The notes beneath the pieces are model-generated. The model saw only the letters and a program-made list of their open reading frames with translations, was not told the DNA's origin and ran no database searches. The translations under genes and the position numbers were made by a program. From Chitinophaga pinensis (GTDB taxonomy: Bacteria; Bacteroidota; Bacteroidia; Flavobacteriales_D; Crocinitomicaceae), in assembly GCA_943327315.2 (NCBI GenBank), contig CALPWQ020000004.1, positions 1 to 49,184 on the forward strand: a stretch of DNA of 49,184 bases. The letters run 5' to 3'. Below are positions 33,634 to 39,690 of the stretch, one piece after another (within the stretch, counting starts at the first letter, position 1; each line of letters begins with the position of its first letter).

Positions 33634-34914
33634 TTATTGTATCGCTTGCTCCAGCAGTTGTCCAAACCAATAGCAATCTTCGAAGGAGTTGTACAGGGGT
33701 GCAGGAGCCACACGAACGACATTTGGTTCGCGCCAATCGGCTACAACACCTAAGTCAGATAAGGCATCAAACAAGGCTTTCCCTTGACCCTTCGCCATAA
33801 TCGACAGCTGTGCGCCGCGCTTGGTTTTATCCCGTGGAGTAATCAATTCAAAGGTGCAACGGTCAGCATTTTTATTCGAAATATCTTCGATCACGAATTC
33901 CAAATACGCCGTCATAAGGTCACGCTTTTCGCCTATGCGTTCCATTCCCGCTTCCGCAAAAATTTCTAAGGAAGCCAAATGTGCGGCCATGCCTAGAATT
34001 GGTGCGTTGCTCAATTGCCATCCTTCGGCACCTCGCATCGGGATAAATCCTGGTTCCATTTGAAAACGCTTGTCCTTATCATATCCCCACCAGCCGGCAA
34101 AGCGCGGCAATTCAGGAGAAAAGGCATGGCGTTCATGGACAAACATGCCACTCACTCCGCCCGGAGATGAATTCAAATATTTATACCCACACCATGCAGC
34201 GAAGTCAACTCCCCAATCGTGAAGCTTAAGATTGATGTTTCCTGCGGCGTGTGCTAAATCGAATCCAACGATCGCTCCAACTTTGTGGCCTGCTTCGGTG
34301 ATGGTTTTCATATCGAACAACTGACCCGTGTAATAATTCACGCCGCCAATCATCACCAAGGCCAATTCGTCACCTAGTTCTTCAATCTTTGCTAAAATAT
34401 CTTCCTCACGAATCAATTGTTCACCTTCTCGTGGCGCCACTTCTACCAAATGTTCCGACAAATCCAATCCGTGAAATTTCACTTGGGATTCAAGGGCATA
34501 TTGGTCACTTGGAAAAGCCTTTGCCTCACAGAGAATCTTCGTTCTTTTTCCTGACGGGCGGTAAAACGAAACCATCAACAAGTGAAGATTTGTCGTTAAG
34601 GAATGTGTGATCACCACTTCAATAGGAAGTGCGCCCACCACATTTGCCGCCATTTCTGTGAGATTTTCGTGGTAGGAAAACCATGGTCGTTTCGCAAGAA
34701 AATGACCTTCAACACCAAACTTCGCCCATGCTTCCAATTCTTCTGCGATGTACTTTACGGTCGTTTTTGGTTGCAAGCCCAATGAGTTTCCCGTGAAATA
34801 GCGCACCGTTTTTTCATGAAAATCGGGAAAATAAAACTTACCTCGAAACTCTTTCAATGGATCTTGTTCATCCATTTGCTGCGCGTAATTCAGCGTGTTT
34901 TCAAACTGACTCAT
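33634..34914 (-). CDS. kynU: Kynureninase
   Basis: PLP-dependent hydrolase that cleaves 3-hydroxykynurenine or kynurenine to 3-hydroxyanthranilate or anthranilate plus alanine, in the cytosol. The 426-residue protein has VRYFTGNSLGLQPK (substrate-binding loop), FDLAHAAGNI (PLP Asp and partner residues) and AAWCGYKYLNSSPGGV with the PLP-binding Lys. Together with kmo it converts kynurenine to 3-hydroxyanthranilate. The start is the ATG at 34914, 18 bases from the promoter box TATCTTTG; the TTG at 34935 lies in the box. It heads an operon with the small membrane protein and the esterase and is divergent from hemL. Confidence 0.96.
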   Translation of the reverse strand: MSQFENTLNYAQQMDEQDPLKEFRGKFYFPDFHEKTVRYFTGNSLGLQPKTTVKYIAEELEAWAKFGVEGHFLAKRPWFSYHENLTEMAANVVGALPIEVVITHSLTTNLHLLMVSFYRPSGKRTKILCEAKAFPSDQYALESQVKFHGLDLSEHLVEVAPREGEQLIREEDILAKIEELGDELALVMIGGVNYYTGQLFDMKTITEAGHKVGAIVGFDLAHAAGNINLKLHDWGVDFAAWCGYKYLNSSPGGVSGMFVHERHAFSPELPRFAGWWGYDKDKRFQMEPGFIPMRGAEGWQLSNAPILGMAAHLASLEIFAEAGMERIGEKRDLMTAYLEFVIEDISNKNADRCTFELITPRDKTKRGAQLSIMAKGQGKALFDALSDLGVVADWREPNVVRVAPAPLYNSFEDCYWFGQLLEQAIQ

Positions 34915-34932
34915 AGGGAAAAATTTGCCTGC

Positions 34933-34940
34933 CAAAGATA
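34933..34940 (-). promoter_or_regulatory. TATCTTTG promoter box for kynU operon
   Basis: Exact TAnnTTTG on the minus strand, ending 18 bases before the ATG at 34914. It forms a divergent pair with the hemL box. Confidence 0.65.
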
Positions 34941-34997
34941 CGGAAAGTTTAGCAAGTAAAATCGTGAATCTTTTGCCTGTCGAGGCGATGAAAATCG

Positions 34998-35005
34998 TAA
35001 TTTTG
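34998..35005 (+). promoter_or_regulatory. TAATTTTG promoter box for hemL
   Basis: Exact TAnnTTTG match, ending 17 bases before the hemL ATG. A TTG at 34973-34975 gives a 22-base spacing, within the range reported for Bacteroidota promoters. Confidence 0.65.
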
Positions 35006-35022
35006 CACCAAACTTTTAGCGC

Positions 35023-36339
35023 ATGAAAAATGCTTCGCCCATCAGTCGTTCCGTGTCTGAATCGTTATTCGAAACAGCAAAAACCTACTTTCCTGGAGGC
35101 GTAAACTCACCTGTCCGTGCATTTCGTTCTGTCGAAGGAACTCCGCTCTTTATTAAGAAGGGTGACGGTTGCCGCATTTGGGATGAAGACGACAATGAAT
35201 TCATTGATTTTTGCTGCAGCTGGGGTCCACTGATCCTTGGACACAACAACCCGAAAATTTACAGTAGTGTGATGGCCGCCATGCAAAATGGAGCATCGTT
35301 TGGCGCACCGACACGATTGGAAAATGAATTGGCGGAATTGATTTTATCGAGAAATCCATTCATTGACCGCATGCGCTTTGTAAGTTCGGGGACTGAAGCC
35401 GTGATGTCGGCCTTACGCCTGGCACGCGGCTACACTGGTCGCGATAAAGTCATCAAATTCGAAGGCTGTTATCATGGTCACGTGGATGCGATGCTTGTAA
35501 AAGCAGGAAGTGGATTGGCCACCTTAGGCACCTCATCCAGTGCTGGTGTACCTGAGAGTTTTGCGAATGAGACCTTGGTTCTTCCGCTAAATGATGTAGA
35601 AGCCTTGAAAGCGTGCATAGCAGAAAATAAAGACCAGATAGCCTGTGCGATCATCGAGCCGATTCCAGCAAATAATGGATTGTTGCTTCAAGAAAAAACC
35701 TTCTTGTTGGCGCTGCGCGAATTGTGCACGGAGCATGGCATTTTATTATTTTTCGATGAAGTCATTTCTGGATTCCGCGTGGCATTTTCGGGGGCTGCTG
35801 AATACTATGGCATTGCTCCAGATATCGTAACCTATGGAAAAATTATCGGTGGTGGATTGCCAGTAGGTGCTTACGGCGCTAAAAATGAAATCATGTCGCA
35901 TGTCGCGCCAGAGGGCCCTGTGTATCAAGCGGGAACCCTTTCCGGAAATCCAGTGGCCATGGCGGCTGGAATTGCGCAATTGACCGAATGTGCGAAGCCA
36001 GGATTTTACGAGGCTCTTGCTGAAAAAACCAATGCTTTTGTGGATCACATCAATGCCTACGCAAAAGAGAAAGGATACAATTTCGAGTTGGTGACCATTG
36101 GATCGATTTTCTGGTTGTCCTTCAACGGAAAAAAGCGCATTCGCCGTTCAGATGAAATCGATAGCGACATGACTGGATTTAAAATTATACACCGCGAACT
36201 TTTGAACCGTGGCGTATATCTCGGTCCAAGTGGGTATGAAGTAGGATTTATTTCTGCCGCGCATGATCCTGAATCATTGACCCATGCTGCGAATATGTTC
36301 TGTGAAGCCTTGGATGTGGTTTTTGCTGCGCAAATTTAG
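35023..36339 (+). CDS. hemL: Glutamate-1-semialdehyde 2,1-aminomutase
   Basis: PLP enzyme converting glutamate-1-semialdehyde to 5-aminolevulinate, the entry to tetrapyrrole synthesis by the C5 route. The 438-residue protein has YFPGGVNSPVRAFRSV (family N-terminal motif), WGPLILGHNNPKI, RFVSSGTEAVMSALRLARGY, FDEVISGFRVAFSGAAE and TYGKIIGGGLPVGAYG, whose Lys binds PLP. Length and order are standard. The stop codon TAG is followed at once by a palindromic repeat cluster. It is the only tetrapyrrole-pathway gene in the window. Confidence 0.96.
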   Translation: MKNASPISRSVSESLFETAKTYFPGGVNSPVRAFRSVEGTPLFIKKGDGCRIWDEDDNEFIDFCCSWGPLILGHNNPKIYSSVMAAMQNGASFGAPTRLENELAELILSRNPFIDRMRFVSSGTEAVMSALRLARGYTGRDKVIKFEGCYHGHVDAMLVKAGSGLATLGTSSSAGVPESFANETLVLPLNDVEALKACIAENKDQIACAIIEPIPANNGLLLQEKTFLLALRELCTEHGILLFFDEVISGFRVAFSGAAEYYGIAPDIVTYGKIIGGGLPVGAYGAKNEIMSHVAPEGPVYQAGTLSGNPVAMAAGIAQLTECAKPGFYEALAEKTNAFVDHINAYAKEKGYNFELVTIGSIFWLSFNGKKRIRRSDEIDSDMTGFKIIHRELLNRGVYLGPSGYEVGFISAAHDPESLTHAANMFCEALDVVFAAQI

Positions 36340-36442
36340 AATTTGATCCCTGGCGGGAATTTGGTACTGCGTAATTCGTAAATGCAACTCCGAGTAAGAA
36401 TTGTCTTAAAATCTTAGTATCCTAGCATCTTGATATCTCATG

Positions 36443-36467
36443 CGAATTTGATGCCTGCGGCAATTCG
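36443..36467. repeat. Bulged hairpin, AATTTGAT type
   Basis: Outer arms CGAATT and AATTCG enclose a 5'-side bulge TGAT, inner stem GCC/GGC and loop TGC. A related copy at 36339-36364 has AATT/AATT, the same TGAT bulge and CCC/GGG. Confidence 0.7.
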
Positions 36468-36502
36468 AAGAATTAAAGAGTCTTAATGACAACTCGTAAT
36501 TC

Positions 36503-36525
36503 GTGGCTTCGAGTACCTCAGCCAC
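36503..36525. repeat. Bulged hairpin, GTGGCT type
   Basis: Outer arms GTGGCT/AGCCAC, 5'-side bulge TC, inner stem GAG/CTC and loop TAC. It is the same architecture as the hairpins at 13678 and 32375. Confidence 0.75.
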
Positions 36526-36576
36526 CAAGCATCGAGAACCTCAGCCACCAAATTCGTAACTCGTAATTCGTAACTT

Positions 36577-36834
36577 TTAATTACACGCCTCCTTCAACTC
36601 AAGCATTTCAGGTCCGCCCATGATTTCATAGTCTGCGCACAACTTCTTTTTCTTGGCCTTCATCGCTTTCATTTCCTTTGCAGATTTCGGCGTGACTTCT
36701 TGCGTCAAGGCATCGTTGGACATGGAGTTGAATGTTTCACTCACCTCGAGGCATTTGCAGAATTTCTCATCCTTTCCGCCACAAGAAGCAAGAATGACTA
36801 GGGTAAAAATTCCCGCCGTGATTGACTTTACCAT
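36577..36834 (-). CDS. Small lipoprotein (85 aa)
   Basis: MVKSITAGIFTLVILASCG is a lipoprotein signal with lipobox LASC. The mature part has a FCKCLEVSE Cys pair, a lysine/methionine-rich helix (KEMKAMKAKKKKLC) and a final LKEACN, giving four Cys after the lipidated one that may form disulfides. Function unknown. Its ATG overlaps the stop of the upstream 151-residue gene by one base (TGATG), so the two proteins are translationally coupled and probably work together at the envelope. The stop codon touches repeat locus C. Confidence 0.75.
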   Translation of the reverse strand: MVKSITAGIFTLVILASCGGKDEKFCKCLEVSETFNSMSNDALTQEVTPKSAKEMKAMKAKKKKLCADYEIMGGPEMLELKEACN

Positions 36835-37289
36835 CAGTTTTTGCGGTTGATTTCCGTTTTGTTTATTTTGATCTTTTGAAGCTCTTTTTTCTTCGCAGCA
36901 GCAGGATCACCGCCTTCTTGAATTTCTTTCAACTTCAACTCCGCTTCAGCGCCTTTATACACTTCCGTCGATGTTACACCGTTTTCAGTGGTTACAATGG
37001 TCAACACTTTTTCGCCGTTTACCTCTTCGTAATTCACTTCTTTACGCACCTCATTTCCTTCCTCTTTCAATGGAAATTCATTCAAGCGTTGTTCGGCTTC
37101 AGCACCCGTATGCACCTCTTGCGTTTGAGCGCCATTCTCAGTCGTGGTGATGGTCATGACCTTTTCGCCATTCACTTCCTGAACCTCAACTTTCTTGATG
37201 ACTTCCTTTTTTTCTTTCTGTACCGGTTGAGCAAACAAAGGGCTGGATGCTATAAGTACAAATCCTATATGTGCGGTAATCTTTTTCAT
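36834..37289 (-). CDS. Secreted protein with two-fold internal repeat (151 aa)
   Basis: The signal peptide MKKITAHIGFVLIASSPLFA is followed by a lysine-rich linker. Two near-identical domains with a 51-residue period then follow: residues 34-69 and 85-120, each with EVNGEK, then a strand ending in TTENG and GAEAE(Q/L). The C-terminus is basic. The repeats probably form small beta domains. No family name is recognised. It is coupled to the lipoprotein gene by a one-base overlap (TGATG). It probably acts in the periplasm or at the surface. Confidence 0.75.
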   Translation of the reverse strand: MKKITAHIGFVLIASSPLFAQPVQKEKKEVIKKVEVQEVNGEKVMTITTTENGAQTQEVHTGAEAEQRLNEFPLKEEGNEVRKEVNYEEVNGEKVLTIVTTENGVTSTEVYKGAEAELKLKEIQEGGDPAAAKKKELQKIKINKTEINRKN

Positions 37290-37388
37290 GGTAAAATTTC
37301 TTGAATCGCAATGTTACAAAGAAATCCGCTTTGTACCTTCAAGGGCACGCTGATATTCCCTACTTTTATTCACCGAAAACAGTCCCTT

Positions 37389-38516
37389 ATGTCAAAACTT
37401 CCTCATGTTGGAACCACCATTTTTACGGTGATGTCAAAACTGGCCATGGAACACAATGCCATCAATTTATCGCAAGGATTTCCAAATTTTCCTGTAGATG
37501 AAAAGTTGATACGCGCCTTGGAATCTGTAGCCCGAGAGTCCGTTCATCAGTATGCCCCAATGCCTGGTTCGCCTGATTTACTGAATGGAATCAGCGCGTT
37601 GATCGAAACAGCGTATGGTCGAAAGAATGACCCATCGTCAGAACTTTTGGTGACGGCCGGTGCGACGCAAGGGATCTTTGCCACCATTCAGGCCTTGGTC
37701 AATCCGCAAGAGGAAGTGATCATTCTCGATCCGAGTTACGACTGTTACGAACCACCAATTCTTCTCACTGGCGCGAAGCCCGTTCGCATTCCATTAAGCG
37801 AAGATTTCACCCCAGATTGGCAGCGAATTGAAGAGGCCATGAACGACAAAACGCGCCTATTGATCATCAACAACCCACACAATCCATCAGGAAAAGTAAT
37901 GGATGCAGGTGATTTGAAACAATTGGCTGCCTTACTTGAAAAATATCCCAAGGTCATCTTGCTGTCGGATGAGGTCTATGAGTTCATCACCTTTGAGAAA
38001 AAGCACATTTCCGTCAATACGATTGAATCCTTGCGTGAACGAAGTGTCATCGTCTCCTCCTTTGGAAAAACTTTCCACATCACCGGATGGAAAATTGGCT
38101 ATTTGATTGCCCCTGCTGCGCTGATGAATGAAATAAAGAAAGTCCATCAATTCCTTGTGTTCTGTGTCAACAGTGTGGCACAAGCTGCACTTGCGAAGTA
38201 CATTCAGCAAACGAATCCATTGGAACTCGGTGCATTTTACCAGCAGAAGCGCGATGACTTCAGGGAATTGATTTCGACAAGTCGTTTTGATTTGCTTCCT
38301 TCCGAAGGATCCTACTTTCAACTGGCGTCGTATGCACGTATTTCCGACGAAGCCGACACTGACTTTTGCATCCGCATGGTGAAAGAATACGGTGTTGCTG
38401 CCATTCCATTATCTGTCTTCAACGCTGATGGACACGACCGAAAATTGATTCGTTTTTGTTTCGCCAAAACAACAGACACCTTAACTCAAGCTGCTGAAAG
38501 ACTATGCAAAATCTAA
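37389..38516 (+). CDS. Class I/II PLP aminotransferase (methionine/kynurenine aminotransferase-like, YbdL type)
   Basis: A 375-residue fold-type I aminotransferase of the subgroup that includes YbdL methionine aminotransferase and glutamine transaminase K/kynurenine aminotransferase. Motifs: INLSQGFPNFPVD near the N-terminus, ITAGATQGIFATIQ-like (VTAGATQGIFATI), NNPHNPSGKV with the conserved Asn, SDEVYEFITF and SSFGKTFHITGWKIGY with the PLP Lys. The ATG at 37389 gives the family start; the longer start at 37311 has no conserved residues. The near-match box TACTTTTA is at 37361-37368. The nitrilase gene starts inside its 3' end (13-base overlap), suggesting transaminase plus omega-amidase salvage. 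Confidence 0.9.
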   Translation: MSKLPHVGTTIFTVMSKLAMEHNAINLSQGFPNFPVDEKLIRALESVARESVHQYAPMPGSPDLLNGISALIETAYGRKNDPSSELLVTAGATQGIFATIQALVNPQEEVIILDPSYDCYEPPILLTGAKPVRIPLSEDFTPDWQRIEEAMNDKTRLLIINNPHNPSGKVMDAGDLKQLAALLEKYPKVILLSDEVYEFITFEKKHISVNTIESLRERSVIVSSFGKTFHITGWKIGYLIAPAALMNEIKKVHQFLVFCVNSVAQAALAKYIQQTNPLELGAFYQQKRDDFRELISTSRFDLLPSEGSYFQLASYARISDEADTDFCIRMVKEYGVAAIPLSVFNADGHDRKLIRFCFAKTTDTLTQAAERLCKI

Positions 38517-39274
38517 GCGTTACCCTTGTTCAAACGACTCAGCAGTGGGAAAACAAAGCTGGCAATCTAACTCATTTCGACGGCCTATTGGCTCAGCTTC
38601 CCGCAACCGATTTAATCTTGTTGCCTGAGATGTTCCACACAGGATTTAGCATGAACGCTGAAACTCTTGCCGAAACCATGAACGCAGCTGGAATCGCCTG
38701 GCTAAAGAAGATGGCAAAAGAAAAAGACACGGCCATTTATACGTCGCTCATTATTAAAGAAGACAATCACTTCTTCAACCGCGGAGTTTTCGTTCAGCCT
38801 GACGGCCTTGTGCATGTGTACGACAAGCAAAAGCGCTTTGCCTTGGCTGGAGAAGACCTTGTCTATACGGCCGGAGAAAAACCGACCATCGTTCAGTGGA
38901 AAGGTTGGAACATTAAGCTACAGATATGCTATGACCTTCGTTTTCCAGAAATTGTTCGCAATTCTCTGAATGAAGATGGAAACGCAGCTTACGATGTTAT
39001 TTTGTATGTTGCCAACTGGCCCGAGCGTCGTGCCTTGCATTGGAAATCCTTACTTGTTGCACGAGCTATTGAAAACCAGTGTTATGTCGCAGGATTGAAC
39101 CGCGTAGGTACCGATGGCAATGGTTTAACCTATAGTGGAGATTCGATGGTGGTTGATGCCCTAGGAACGGTGCATGACTGCACACCATCGGTGGAAGAAA
39201 TAAAAACTGTTGAATTGAATTACACGGACTTAATGACCGTGCGACAGCAGTTGCCGTTTTTGAAAGACTTCTGA
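38504..39274 (+). CDS. Nitrilase-superfamily amidohydrolase (omega-amidase-like)
   Basis: A 256-residue carbon-nitrogen hydrolase resembling YafV and mammalian Nit2 omega-amidases. The catalytic triad is visible: Glu in LLPEMFHTGFS, Lys in YDKQKRFALAGE and Cys in LQICYDLRFPE. YVANWPERRALHWKSLLVARAIENQCYVAGLNRVG is the typical following region; part of it (NWPERRALHW) is diagnostic. It should hydrolyse the alpha-ketoglutaramate or 2-oxosuccinamate formed by the partner transaminase, in the cytosol. It overlaps the aminotransferase by 13 bases. A repeat cluster follows its stop at once. Confidence 0.92.
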   Translation: MQNLSVTLVQTTQQWENKAGNLTHFDGLLAQLPATDLILLPEMFHTGFSMNAETLAETMNAAGIAWLKKMAKEKDTAIYTSLIIKEDNHFFNRGVFVQPDGLVHVYDKQKRFALAGEDLVYTAGEKPTIVQWKGWNIKLQICYDLRFPEIVRNSLNEDGNAAYDVILYVANWPERRALHWKSLLVARAIENQCYVAGLNRVGTDGNGLTYSGDSMVVDALGTVHDCTPSVEEIKTVELNYTDLMTVRQQLPFLKDF

Positions 39275-39283
39275 AAAGTTACG

Positions 39284-39457
39284 AATTACGAGTTACTAGT
39301 TTGACAAAGGACACTTCTTCGCTCTTTGAGCTTCGAAGGACAAAAGACTCTTCCGCTAATGCGGAATTAAAGACTTGATTATTCTTCGATTTCCTCCATA
39401 GACATTAAGATGCTAAGACTTCTAAAAAGTTACGAGTTACCAATTACGAGTTACTAG
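39284..39457. repeat. Direct repeat pair AATTACGAGTTACTAG
   Basis: An identical 16-base block occurs at 39284-39299 and 39442-39457. It is the reverse orientation of the ACTCGTAATTCGT module seen at loci A, C and 39598. Confidence 0.8.
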
Positions 39458-39597
39458 GTTTTGAATGCTTGAAACTCTTGGATCCGCGGTAAAATCAGAG
39501 TGGGATCGAGACTAGATCGAATAACTCGCAATAGGTCATTCGTAATTGATCATTTGCACCTCCCATGTCCACTAAGGCGCAGCCACCATGGTCCTAA

Positions 39598-39632
39598 CTC
39601 GTAACTCGTAATTCGTAATTCATATTTACCCA
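39598..39632. repeat. ACTCGTAATTCGT module run
   Basis: Tandem ACTCGTAACTCGTAATTCGT steps directly preceded by CAGCCACCATGG, echoing the CAGCCACCA end of the hairpins at loci A, B and C. Confidence 0.7.
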
Positions 39633-39658
39633 CTCGTAGTTCTTTACCAAGAATAACT

Positions 39659-39666
39659 TATATTTG
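39659..39666 (+). promoter_or_regulatory. TATATTTG promoter box for the T9SS adhesin-like gene
   Basis: Exact TAnnTTTG match, ending 24 bases before the ATG at 39691. Confidence 0.6.
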
Positions 39667-39690
39667 CCTTGATACATTAAAAAACTTGCT

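Larger units (their letters stand above)
36339..36576. repeat. Composite palindromic repeat cluster, locus C
   Basis: The cluster begins at the hemL stop and ends at the stop of the convergent lipoprotein gene. It contains two AATTTGAT hairpins (36339-36364 and 36443-36467), a block like AAGATGCTA in reverse orientation (36403-36438), the hairpin with GTGGCT/AGCCAC arms (36503-36525) plus a half copy (36526-36550), and several ACTCGTAATTCGT modules. Nothing in it appears to code for protein. Confidence 0.8.
39275..39690. other. Repeat-rich spacer, locus D
   Basis: 416 bases without a gene. It holds AATTACGAGTTACTAG at 39284-39299 and again exactly at 39442-39457, a TTCCGC/GCGGAA hairpin near 39350-39365, a block with AAGATGCTAAGA at 39407-39418, and an ACTCGTAACTCGTAATTCGT run at 39598-39617. 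The right end carries the promoter box of the next gene. Confidence 0.7.

Noticed and set aside
36822-37304. Plus-strand 160-codon hydrophobic frame opposite the repeat protein
   Set aside because: Phe-rich translation is the mirror of lysine/glutamate codons on the other strand; the minus-strand gene has a proper signal peptide and duplicated domains.
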